A stretch of DNA of 64,000 nucleotides from JBFMDN01 sp040753915 (GTDB lineage: Bacteria; Desulfobacterota; Desulfomonilia; Desulfomonilales; Desulfomonilaceae): NCBI GenBank assembly GCA_040753915.1, contig JBFMDN010000019.1:26910-90909 (forward strand), in the 5' to 3' direction. The notes under the pieces were generated by a model that saw nothing but the letters and a program-made list of their open reading frames with translations, was not told where the DNA came from and did no database searches. Each line of letters opens with the position of its first letter. Position 1 is the first letter of the stretch. Of the stretch, positions 16,658 to 24,647 are shown in pieces. The position numbers were made by a program, and so were the translations under genes.

Positions 16658-18305
16658 GGTACTCCCGAAGAGGCAACGAGAAGATGAATCGACTACCTCC
16701 GCTTGGTCCGTTCTCCACCCAAATGCGTCCGCCGTGAGCTTCTACCAGGCCTTTGGAGACGGTCAGACCTATGCCCCAGGAGCGATGACCTGAAGAATTG
16801 CCGTTCCTGACGTCTACCTGAAAGAACCTTTTGAAAATCAAAGACTTGTATTCCTCCGGGATCCCCGGACCCTCATCCTGGACATACAACCGAACCGCGT
16901 GCGCATTCTCGGCGAAAAAGCCGACCGTAACCTTCCCCCCTTCCGGAGAAAATCGTACAGCGTTGGATACCAGGTTCGTCAGGATCTGGTAGACCCTCTG
17001 TTCGTCAAAGGCAAACTCGAAATCTTCCGTGGCATCGAGCACTAGGCGCACCGTCTTCTTCTCGGCCTCACTTCGTTGCGACAAGATGACCGTTTCCGCC
17101 ACTTCCAGGAGAGAGCCTTTCTCCAAACGCAGTTCCAATTGTCCGCACTCGATTCTCGAATAATCGAGAAAGTCCACCACGATCCTGATGAGATGATCTG
17201 TATTGCGCTTGATGATCTCCAGGTAATCGGAATGCTCGCAGGAGCTTCGCCGATCCAGAATATCTACCGCGCCTCGGATGCTCGTCAGCGGGGTTCGCAA
17301 TTCATGGGACATGTCCGAGAAGAAATGGGTTTTCGCCGTGTAAAGCTTCTCCAACTCCTCATTGGCTTTTTTCAGGCGTTTGTTGGTCTCGCTCAGGTCA
17401 GCGGTAGCCTCTTCGATCCGCTTTTCCAACTCCCTGTGATGATTTTTCATCTGTTCGTCGAGCACATAACAGATGGTGGCAATCTCCTTCAGCTCGTCTC
17501 CTTTTTCGGCAGATTCTCGGTCCAACTCACCGACCGGCATCCTTTCCAAGGATTTCCTTATTTGGCTTATTCGATTGAAAACAAGATAGCGGGTGGTCAA
17601 GAAAATGAGTCCCACGAGGGAGCAAGCAAAACCAACCCCACCCCCGATCAGGAGGGCCTTGTTCCGATCGATTGCCGTTTGAGCCTGGTCCATGGGGATC
17701 ATCACGCTGATGCATCCCCCCACCTCACCCTGTTGGTATCCCTGAGACTTGTGGCACTTGACGCATCCGGACGTTACGTAGAGCGGAGCTATATAACGCA
17801 GCACATTCTTGCCGTCTCGTTTTTCCGCGCGAAAGATCCCCTCCTGGGTAGGCGAAGACCTGAAAAGCTCCAGAGCCTCCGCCTCCACTGCGTCAGGAGC
17901 GTTTGCCGGATTGATATGTGCGTCGTTGGCCAATCTGAACGAATACAAACCGTCTGCCTGCGCTCGTTCTGACAAACGGGACGTAATGATCGACGGGGTG
18001 ATCTTTGCGTACGGCTTGCCCTCGGACGACAGCACGTACGGTTCGGAAAGGAAGGGGCTCGCAGACCCTCCCTCCTTGTCCGGCACCAAGACTTCCCCAT
18101 GATCGGAGACCCATTGCCTGGTAAGCACGATTTGCTTGTGCAGAATTATGGCCTGATTCTTCACCTGATCCATGATGTGTTGCTCTTGCTGCCGAGAGAA
18201 CCAGGAAAAGAGGATAACGAAGATGCTTGCAATCGTTATGGAAATGCTGATGAGAAATTTGAGCGATATTCTTGTGCTGGACAACGCGTTCGGCAAGGAG
18301 AACAT
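16626..18305 (-). CDS. Membrane sensor histidine kinase with haem-binding CXXCH sensor domain
   Basis: A 559-residue kinase. Membrane helix 1 lies at about residues 13-35. A periplasmic DUF3365/Tll0287-like domain contains CVKCH (residues 181-185), a c-type haem attachment site. Membrane helix 2 is at about 215-237, followed by HAMP, a coiled coil (RIEEATADLSETNKRLKKAN), HisKA with phosphoacceptor His334 in DMSHELRTPLTS, and HATPase with N box LTNLVSNAVRFSPEG and G boxes DEGPGIP and GIGLTVSKGLVEAHGG. A covalently bound haem implies sensing of redox state, NO or another haem ligand in the periplasm. Two adjacent ATGs are possible; the one at MFSLPN gives the better spacing from AAAGG. It precedes and overlaps the regulator gene. 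Confidence 0.93.
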   Translation of the reverse strand: MFSLPNALSSTRISLKFLISISITIASIFVILFSWFSRQQEQHIMDQVKNQAIILHKQIVLTRQWVSDHGEVLVPDKEGGSASPFLSEPYVLSSEGKPYAKITPSIITSRLSERAQADGLYSFRLANDAHINPANAPDAVEAEALELFRSSPTQEGIFRAEKRDGKNVLRYIAPLYVTSGCVKCHKSQGYQQGEVGGCISVMIPMDQAQTAIDRNKALLIGGGVGFACSLVGLIFLTTRYLVFNRISQIRKSLERMPVGELDRESAEKGDELKEIATICYVLDEQMKNHHRELEKRIEEATADLSETNKRLKKANEELEKLYTAKTHFFSDMSHELRTPLTSIRGAVDILDRRSSCEHSDYLEIIKRNTDHLIRIVVDFLDYSRIECGQLELRLEKGSLLEVAETVILSQRSEAEKKTVRLVLDATEDFEFAFDEQRVYQILTNLVSNAVRFSPEGGKVTVGFFAENAHAVRLYVQDEGPGIPEEYKSLIFKRFFQVDVRNGNSSGHRSWGIGLTVSKGLVEAHGGRIWVENGPSGGSRFIFSLPLREYHASSSGIDSG

Positions 18306-18308
18306 CAT

Positions 18309-18754
18309 TGAGCCTTTGCCCGCCGGCCACGAGCCGGCCAATATTCTCGGAAGCAGTGTGCGCAAAAATTTTACCTTTTCTTAACATCCTTTTACAACAC
18401 ATTTACCGGGCAATGTTCCATAGTGGAGACTGATAGGCAGGCGGAAACAGAGAGACCAGGACATAGCCGGCCACTTCATGATGACGGACCATGACGGTGC
18501 CGATTTCGTTACTGGTCGACAGATTCTCGCTTTGCCGACCTACTCTGGCAGATGCCGGGCGACCTCTTACTGATGGTGCCACGCGTTGAGAATTGGGGCC
18601 CGGTCGACGATGTCAAGGTGAGGGCGGGATGTGGTCCAGCCCTCATTTCTGCCGCGAAGCTCAACGCGGCAGACTGTAAGATTGGCAGCCACAAACAGAC
18701 TCGACGACGGATCCGATTTTCGAAAAGACTCAAAATCATATGGGGAGTTGAGCC
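18309..18754. other. Divergent control region of the two-component genes and the nap/octahaem cluster
   Basis: No gene is supported in this 446-base interval. It contains an array of TTTAC-type direct repeats near the kinase gene (separate entry) and about 345 bases of untranslated leader or regulatory DNA before the octahaem cytochrome gene. I found no convincing -35/-10 pair for the rightward operon. Confidence 0.6.
18368..18407 (-). promoter_or_regulatory. Four tandem TTTAC direct repeats at 10-11 bp spacing over the kinase promoter
   Basis: TTTTACC, CTTAACA, TTTTACA and ATTTACC follow one another so that their TTA cores begin at 18371, 18381, 18392 and 18403, i.e. one helical turn apart. 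This is the geometry of OmpR/PhoB-type binding sites. On the minus strand the same DNA contains TTGTAA and TAAAAT 18 bases apart, a plausible promoter for the sensor kinase. Autoregulation and control of the divergent cluster by the neighbouring OmpR-type regulator are inferred. Confidence 0.55.
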
Positions 18755-20116
18755 ATGAGAAGAATTCTCTTCCTGATCGCACCGACACTTTTCTTGCTCG
18801 CCTACCAGGCAGAAGCCACGGTCAGGGTGGATCCCAAGCTATACGGGTCCCCAGAAGGGCAGGTCTGTATCAAGTGCCATGAGCTCAAGACACCCGGCCT
18901 TTTCAGAATGTGGAAGATGGGCCGAATGGGACAGGCTGGGGTGAACTGCTACGATTGCCACAAAGCCGAAAAGAAGACAGACAAAGCTGCCGGCGATCCT
19001 GACGGATACGATCATCGAGGATTCTGGATAGCCACCATTGTCAGCCCAAAAGACTGTTCTCGCTGCCACAAAGACCAGTTCGATCAACAACAACAGTCGC
19101 ATCATGCGAAGGGCGCGGACATCCTCAATTCCCTGGACAATTACCTGGGGACCGTGGTTGGAGGCGCTCCCTGCGAGACTACGGGATGCCGCCAGTGCCA
19201 CGGATCCAATGTGAAGGTCCTTGCAAACGGTCGGATCGATCCCAGCACCTGGCCTAATACTGGGATCGGCAGGATCAATCCCGACGGGAGTAAAGGGAGC
19301 TGCTCCGCGTGCCACACCCGCCACCGCTTTTCCAGGGAGCAGGCTCGCAGGCCCGACGCGTGCGGCAAGTGCCATCTCGGTCCCGATCATCCGCAAATCG
19401 AGGTGTACAACGAGTCCAAGCATGGTATCTTGTACCAGGCCTTTCGCGATAAGATGAATATGGACAGGATCGAGTGGGTCGTCGGGGTAGACTACGCGGA
19501 CACAGCGACCTGCGCCACATGCCACATATCGGCAACTCCCAACCAGCCAGCCTCCCACGACGTGGGATTGCGCATCTCCTGGACACTTCGTCCTGCTGTG
19601 TCCAAGAAGCTAAGCCGGTGGAAAGAACGCCGGGACAACATGAAGGACGTGTGCCGCCAATGCCACGGCGACCTCATGGTAGAAGGATTCTACTCGCAGT
19701 TCGACCAGCTCGTGGAGCTTTACAACAACAAGTTCGCCATTCCAGCTACAAAGGTGCGCCAGCGTCTCATGGATATGGGCAAGATCAGCAAGGCCGACTT
19801 CGACGACCATCTCGACTGGATATACTATGAGTTGTGGCACCACGAGGGCCGCAGAGGCCGACACGGTGCGTCCATGATGGGACCCGATTACGCCTGGTGG
19901 CATGGCATGTACGAAGTCGCCAAGCACTTCTACGAGAAGTTCATTCCAGAAGTGGAGCGCATCATGGGCGGGAAGGACGCTGCCAGGCCACTGCTCAACG
20001 AGCTGGTCTTCAGCGATCCCCAGCACGATTGGTACGTCAAGGGAATGAGCAAAGAAGAGCTGAAGAAGCTACACCAATTCTACCAGGACCGATACGGCGG
20101 CAAAGAGGCCAGGTAA
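18755..20116 (+). CDS. Octahaem c-type cytochrome, hydroxylamine-oxidoreductase-like
   Basis: A 453-residue periplasmic protein with a signal peptide (residues 1-21) and exactly eight CXXCH motifs, beginning at residues 38, 65, 101, 145, 183, 203, 253 and 300. The C-terminal region has the HAO-family signature YYELWHHEGRRGRHGASM and GPDYAWWHG (about 357-384). No CXXCK is present, so it is not an NrfA-type nitrite reductase. Related octahaem proteins of Campylobacterota (epsilon-Hao) reduce nitrite to hydroxylamine or ammonium, whereas classical HAO oxidises hydroxylamine. The nap genes in the same cluster favour reduction. Whether the catalytic-haem crosslinking tyrosine is present needs an alignment. 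Confidence 0.9.
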   Translation: MRRILFLIAPTLFLLAYQAEATVRVDPKLYGSPEGQVCIKCHELKTPGLFRMWKMGRMGQAGVNCYDCHKAEKKTDKAAGDPDGYDHRGFWIATIVSPKDCSRCHKDQFDQQQQSHHAKGADILNSLDNYLGTVVGGAPCETTGCRQCHGSNVKVLANGRIDPSTWPNTGIGRINPDGSKGSCSACHTRHRFSREQARRPDACGKCHLGPDHPQIEVYNESKHGILYQAFRDKMNMDRIEWVVGVDYADTATCATCHISATPNQPASHDVGLRISWTLRPAVSKKLSRWKERRDNMKDVCRQCHGDLMVEGFYSQFDQLVELYNNKFAIPATKVRQRLMDMGKISKADFDDHLDWIYYELWHHEGRRGRHGASMMGPDYAWWHGMYEVAKHFYEKFIPEVERIMGGKDAARPLLNELVFSDPQHDWYVKGMSKEELKKLHQFYQDRYGGKEAR

Positions 20117-20163
20117 AACGTCCTGGGACTTCTCGGGGCCTTTCACGGAACAAGGGCACACAC

Positions 20164-20787
20164 ATGAACCAAAGCCTACGAATGTTTGGGATCGCTCTGG
20201 TGGCTCTACTCCCGGCATTGGCGACGATCGGGCCGATCGGGGCTTCCGAGCCCGGCACCATGATCGGAACGCCCACGTCACTGGACGAGGGGTTATCGAC
20301 TCATGGCTCCGAAGGGAAGCTGGCTCAGCAGGAATTCCCTGTCCCGTACAAACCGCTGCCCAAGACCATCACGCCTTGTCGGGCCTGTCACGGTCCAGAG
20401 AAGGACTTTCCCGTAGACTTTACGAGGCGTGAGTCTTTGCTGGTTCATCGCAACATACAGCTCAACCATGGTGGCGTGCGCGTCTGGTGTCTCGATTGTC
20501 ACGATCCCGAGGACCGCAATCACCTGCTGTCACTAAGTGACCGAAAGCCCATCCCTTTCGACAAGTCGTATTTATTGTGCGGTAAGTGCCATGGAACGAA
20601 GTTCAGGGACTGGCGTGAAGGCATACACGGCAAGAGGATAGGCTATTGGAACGGAGTGAAAACCTATTACCTGTGCGTGAACTGCCACGATCCCCATTCA
20701 CCCAAGTATAAGCCGATTGAACCCATGCCGCCCCCCAAGAAGCCGCATACGCCTCAGGAGAAGGGGAGCGCCGAACGCACGCTATAA
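20164..20787 (+). CDS. Periplasmic tetrahaem c-type cytochrome
   Basis: A 207-residue exported protein (signal peptide about residues 1-27) with four CXXCH motifs starting at residues 72, 109, 139 and 171, and a proline-rich C terminus (EPMPPPKKPHTP). It starts 47 bases after the octahaem gene with AAGG before the ATG, and is followed at once by the ferredoxin and NrfD-like genes. The order cytochrome-ferredoxin-NrfD is that of quinol-oxidising membrane modules such as NrfBCD and Qrc. It probably carries electrons from that module to the octahaem cytochrome or to NapM (inference). Confidence 0.88.
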   Translation: MNQSLRMFGIALVALLPALATIGPIGASEPGTMIGTPTSLDEGLSTHGSEGKLAQQEFPVPYKPLPKTITPCRACHGPEKDFPVDFTRRESLLVHRNIQLNHGGVRVWCLDCHDPEDRNHLLSLSDRKPIPFDKSYLLCGKCHGTKFRDWREGIHGKRIGYWNGVKTYYLCVNCHDPHSPKYKPIEPMPPPKKPHTPQEKGSAERTL

Positions 20788-20798
20788 GGTTTCGAGCC

Positions 20799-21770
20799 AT
20801 GAGTAACGACATCAAAGTGCAATCGGAGAGCTCGACAATTGACGACCAGACCGCGACCAAAGCAGAGGCGCGCGAAGAGCCGAATTCTCCTCTCCCGACA
20901 GCTCGACCCACTCGTCGCTCTTTTCTGGCCGGAGCCGCGGGTCTGTTGGGGATGATGGCTCTCGGGTCGTGCTCGTGGCAGGAGTTCTTCCAGCAGCATT
21001 ACCAGAGGATGACTGCCAAGGAGATCGACGAGGTCGTGGAGCGCCTCAAGGCGCAGTACCGGGAAAAATACGGCCAAGACTTCGTGGTGGGGACTGAAGG
21101 GCCTATCGACGGAACGCTCTTTGGCTATGCGCTCGATATCCAACGCTGTATCGGATGTCGCCGCTGTGTATATGCTTGCGTGAACGAGAACAATCTCTCC
21201 CGCGATCCTCAGATTCAGTACATAAGGGTGCTTAGATTTAAGGACGGCACCATGGACTTTGAAGAGTCCGAGATTTACTACAACCCGGACGACGTTCCCG
21301 AAGAAGGCTACTACTACATGCCGGTTCAATGCCAGCACTGCGCCAACGCTCCCTGTACCAAGGTCTGCCCCGTACGGGCGACGTGGACCGAGCCGGACGG
21401 GCTCGTAGTGGTCGACTACAACTGGTGCATCGGATGCAGATATTGCATGGCAGCCTGCCCTTACCAGGGCCGATGGTTCAACTGGGGAGATCCCTCTGTG
21501 CCCAAAGACGAGATTACGACACAGACCCACTATCTTGGCAACCGGCCTCGCATGAGGAACGTTGTCGAAAAATGCACGTTCTGCATACAGCGAGTTCGCG
21601 TGGGAAAGTACCCTGCGTGCGTGGAGGCCTGTCCGGTGGGTGCTCGCAAGTTCGGGAATCTCCTCGACCCTGACAGTGAGATCAGCCGAATCATCCGTAC
21701 CAAAAGGGTCTTTCGGCTGAAGTCCGAGCTGAACACGCAGCCGAAGTTCTACTACTTCTTCGCAACCTAA
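20799..21770 (+). CDS. Tat-exported 4x[4Fe-4S] ferredoxin subunit (NrfC/HybA/DsrO-like)
   Basis: A 323-residue iron-sulfur protein. A twin-arginine signal (TRRSFLAGAAGLLGMMALG, arginines 39-40) ends in GSC, a possible lipobox. Sixteen cysteines in four groups follow: CIGCRRCVYAC, CQHCANAPCTKVCP, CIGCRYCMAACP and CTFCIQRV with CVEACP. This is the electron-transfer subunit that docks on NrfD-type membrane proteins in the periplasm. It starts 11 bases after the tetrahaem gene and ends 16 bases before the NrfD-like gene, so an operon is certain. The 38 residues before the Tat motif are unusually long and polar. Confidence 0.93.
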   Translation: MSNDIKVQSESSTIDDQTATKAEAREEPNSPLPTARPTRRSFLAGAAGLLGMMALGSCSWQEFFQQHYQRMTAKEIDEVVERLKAQYREKYGQDFVVGTEGPIDGTLFGYALDIQRCIGCRRCVYACVNENNLSRDPQIQYIRVLRFKDGTMDFEESEIYYNPDDVPEEGYYYMPVQCQHCANAPCTKVCPVRATWTEPDGLVVVDYNWCIGCRYCMAACPYQGRWFNWGDPSVPKDEITTQTHYLGNRPRMRNVVEKCTFCIQRVRVGKYPACVEACPVGARKFGNLLDPDSEISRIIRTKRVFRLKSELNTQPKFYYFFAT

Positions 21771-21786
21771 GCGGTGAGGAATTGTG

Positions 21787-23004
21787 ATGCAAAGTTCAGG
21801 ATTCGTGTCCGAGGCTGTCAGGAGACTCTTCGTGGGTCCTCCCGTGTACTACGCCTGGATGGCTCTCCTCACTGTGGCAGCGGTCATCGGGATCACCCAG
21901 TACATCGAGCAGCTCCAACGAGGACTCGTGGTCACGGGGATGACCAGCTTCGTGTCCTGGGGATTCTACATAGGGAATTTCACCTTTCTCGTCGGCGTAG
22001 CCGCAGCAGCAGTGCTCCTGATTATTCCCGCATACCTCTATGACTTTGGTCCCATCAAAGAAATCGTGATTGTTGGAGAGGCCTTGGCTGTGAGCGCGTT
22101 GCTCATGTGCATGATGTTCGTTACCGCGGATCTTGGCAGGCCCGACCGGCTCTGGCATCTCATACCGGGTTTGGGAATCCTCAATCTACCTCAGTCCTTA
22201 CTCGGTTGGGACATTGTCGTCCTCAACGGATATCTCATGCTCAACCTGTTTATTCCCGGCTACATCCTCTTCAGGTCCTATCAGAACGAACCGGTGAACA
22301 TGCGATTCATCCTGCCCTTCATTCTCCTTTCCATACCGTGGGCAGTGAGCATCCACACGGTGACGGCGTTCATCTACAACGGTCTTGCAGCACGCCCCTT
22401 CTGGAATGCCTCTATCTTGGCGCCCCGATTCCTGGCTTCCGCGTTCTGTTCGGGACCCGCATTGATCATCCTCATTTTTCAGATTGTTCGGCGGTACACT
22501 GGATTTCACGTGAAGGACGAAGCGCTGCACAAGCTCGCGGAGATCGTTGCAGTGGCCATGGCAATCAATCTGTTCCTGGCAGGCGCGGAGTTCTTCAAGG
22601 AGCTTTATTCGGACACCCACCACCTTTCGCCTCTCCGGTATCTCTATGTTGGGATTCATGGGAAAGGTCTGCTCGTACCGTGGATCTGGACTGCCATGGG
22701 CTTCAACATCGTCGCGTTCATCATCTTCCTCATCCCCGCTACCAGGAAGAATTTCACGACTCTTAATTTGGGGGCTGTCCTCATCATTCTCGGGATTTGG
22801 ATAGAAAAGGGAATCGGCTTGATCATTCCGGGCTTCATTCCCTCCCCTCTGGGTCGAGTCTGGGAGTACATTCCTACGAGGGTGGAAGTCCTGGTAACTA
22901 TCGGCATCTGGTCCATCGGCCTTCTGATCCTCACGGTGCTCCTTAAGCTCATCATTCCCATTGAAAAGGGGGAGTTCACTCGAGCACGCCAGGTCGCAGC
23001 GTGA
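21787..23004 (+). CDS. NrfD/PsrC-family membrane quinol-interacting subunit
   Basis: A 405-residue membrane protein with about ten hydrophobic helices, for example WMALLTVAAVIGITQYI, FLVGVAAAAVLLIIPAYLY and ILLSIPWAVSIHTVTAFIY. It belongs to the NrfD/DsrP/HybB family, which oxidises menaquinol and passes electrons to a partner ferredoxin. Charged family residues are seen in TADLGRPDRLWHL and INLFLAGAEFFKELYSD. The ATG was preferred over a GTG one codon earlier because GAGG is seven bases before it. It replaces NapC/NrfH, which are absent here, as the quinol entry point for the cluster (inference). Confidence 0.92.
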   Translation: MQSSGFVSEAVRRLFVGPPVYYAWMALLTVAAVIGITQYIEQLQRGLVVTGMTSFVSWGFYIGNFTFLVGVAAAAVLLIIPAYLYDFGPIKEIVIVGEALAVSALLMCMMFVTADLGRPDRLWHLIPGLGILNLPQSLLGWDIVVLNGYLMLNLFIPGYILFRSYQNEPVNMRFILPFILLSIPWAVSIHTVTAFIYNGLAARPFWNASILAPRFLASAFCSGPALIILIFQIVRRYTGFHVKDEALHKLAEIVAVAMAINLFLAGAEFFKELYSDTHHLSPLRYLYVGIHGKGLLVPWIWTAMGFNIVAFIIFLIPATRKNFTTLNLGAVLIILGIWIEKGIGLIIPGFIPSPLGRVWEYIPTRVEVLVTIGIWSIGLLILTVLLKLIIPIEKGEFTRARQVAA

Positions 23005-23025
23005 CCGGGGCCACGAGGTACGACC

Positions 23026-23988
23026 ATGGAAAGCAGACTGTCCTGGACTTCTGGCGAACGGAACGCAGGTTGCCATGAGTTTAAGGTTCCGTACGCGATA
23101 CCTTGCGGGAGGCTCTTTGCAAAAGAGGTGCCCCTGAACCGGCTACCGCAAAGAATTTTCCATCTTGCCCTGCCACTGCTTCACGTCCTGATCGTGAGCG
23201 GACTCGCTGTAGCGACGGTCACGGCGGCAGCGTTTGCAGGCGCGGCGCCAGGGCCTTCGGGAGCGCAAGAGAGAGCCACCCCGCTAGATGATGTGAAAGG
23301 ACTCGTGGAGCAACTTGAGACCACCGATCCCTTGGCTGCGTCTCGGGCTGTTCAGGAGTTGAAGACCCAGGGCAAGCTATCCCGCGACATGGTGCCCGCG
23401 CTTGCGAAAGCGATGCGCCATCCCAACGAGATCATTCGTCTCACAATCATCGAGGCCCTGTCTGAGATGGGGCCCGATGCAGCGGACGCTGTCCCTGCAC
23501 TTTCAGAAGCGTTGGGGGACAAGGATCCGATGGTCCGCGAAACCGCGGCACTTGCTCTGTTTAGCATAGGACAACCTTCAAGGAAGGCTATTCCGGCCCT
23601 GATTGCTTGTTTGGGGGATGAGAGCGGCCGGGTCAGAGACGCTGTGGTCCTTGCACTTTCGAGTTTCGGACCCGATTCTGTTGGGCCGCTTGTCAAGTCC
23701 CTGGAATCGGAGAAGCCTTCAGTGCGGTCGAGCGCAGCAGACGCTCTTGGAAGAATAGGAGCACCGGGCGTGCCATCCATCATAGCGGTTCTCGAGAAAG
23801 GGACCCCTGATGCATCCCAGGCCGCGTCGCTAGCCCTTGCCAAGATTGGTGCGCCAGCCGTGGAGATGCTTATCAGTCTCCTGGAAAGCCCGAATGCGAG
23901 GACTGCCAAGTTGGCCGGAGATACGTTGGAGCAGATTGGGGCTCCCGCGGTTCCGGGACTGGTAAAAGCCATCAGGAGAGGCAAGTGA
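23026..23988 (+). CDS. Secreted HEAT-repeat protein
   Basis: A 320-residue protein. A hydrophobic export segment at about residues 47-70 (LLHVLIVSGLAVATVTAAA) is followed by six or so HEAT repeats from about residue 90 to the C terminus (for example MVPALAKAMRHPNEIIRLTI, PALSEALGDKDPMVRETAAL). GAGG before the ATG supports this start, though it leaves a long polar N-terminal region; a GTG start nearer the export segment has no good ribosome binding site. It lies between the NrfD-like gene and napM on the same strand. HEAT solenoids are scaffolds, so it may dock the cytochromes and reductases together. No respiratory nap cluster I know includes such a gene. Confidence 0.85.
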   Translation: MESRLSWTSGERNAGCHEFKVPYAIPCGRLFAKEVPLNRLPQRIFHLALPLLHVLIVSGLAVATVTAAAFAGAAPGPSGAQERATPLDDVKGLVEQLETTDPLAASRAVQELKTQGKLSRDMVPALAKAMRHPNEIIRLTIIEALSEMGPDAADAVPALSEALGDKDPMVRETAALALFSIGQPSRKAIPALIACLGDESGRVRDAVVLALSSFGPDSVGPLVKSLESEKPSVRSSAADALGRIGAPGVPSIIAVLEKGTPDASQAASLALAKIGAPAVEMLISLLESPNARTAKLAGDTLEQIGAPAVPGLVKAIRRGK

Positions 23989-24095
23989 AGCGTACAGGCT
24001 TGTGCGCATAGTATCAAACAGCGTGCAGTGCTGGCCTGGCATACGGCAAGGCGGCCTGCGTGTCTGGCAATAGACCGGCCCAGGAGGAGAACAAC

Positions 24096-24611
24096 ATGAA
24101 AAAAGCGGCCTGCGTCGCGATGATCCTGACATGGGTGCTCGGGAGTGCATTCCTCTGCCGGGCCCAAGACAAGGACTGCCCGGATTGTCCCAAAGGGCCG
24201 GTAAAGACCTCCGTCCTGGATCCCGGATGGAGGGAATTCGCAGCTCCACCTCTCGCCCCCGGCCAGTTACCCGACTGTCATCGAGTGCAGTTCGGTAAGA
24301 GGACGTGTGTCGAGTGCCACCAAAAGGATACACCCGCGAGCTACGATCAGTGGCTGTTGTCAAAGCACGGGATAAATAATGTCAAGTGTGGCGTTTGTCA
24401 CGGCGATGCAAACAACTACAGGGCCCACCCTGACAGAGTTGTCTGCATCGGATGTCATTCAAACCAGGTCCGGGACATGCCGGCAAACGCGCTAATCACC
24501 AATTGTTCTTTCTGCCACAAAGGCCATTGGTTTACTGTCCACAACATTCCCAAATACGAGCGCTTCTCGCCAGCCAAGGCACAAGAGCGGTTTCAGGTTC
24601 CCGGATTCTGA
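24096..24611 (+). CDS. napM: Tetrahaem cytochrome c NapM
   Basis: A 171-residue exported cytochrome (signal peptide about residues 1-23) with four CXXCH motifs at residues 71, 98, 117 and 137. Its position immediately before napA and the order napM-napA-napD-napG-napH match the nap operon of Desulfovibrio desulfuricans (napCMADGH), where NapM takes the place of the di-haem NapB as electron donor to NapA. A perfect AGGAGG precedes the ATG. The role as donor to NapA is inferred from gene order. An extra CPDC near residue 28 is not a haem site. Confidence 0.85.
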   Translation: MKKAACVAMILTWVLGSAFLCRAQDKDCPDCPKGPVKTSVLDPGWREFAAPPLAPGQLPDCHRVQFGKRTCVECHQKDTPASYDQWLLSKHGINNVKCGVCHGDANNYRAHPDRVVCIGCHSNQVRDMPANALITNCSFCHKGHWFTVHNIPKYERFSPAKAQERFQVPGF

Positions 24612-24647
24612 CCCGGCCGCAGCAGTTACCGTTTTCTGGAGGATGCC

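Noticed and set aside
18755..20116. NrfA-type pentahaem nitrite reductase
   Set aside because: There are eight CXXCH motifs and no CXXCK; the C-terminal signature is that of the HAO family.
20754..21530. 258-codon minus-strand frame opposite the Tat ferredoxin
   Set aside because: Antisense to a protein with four complete cluster motifs; no homology of its own.
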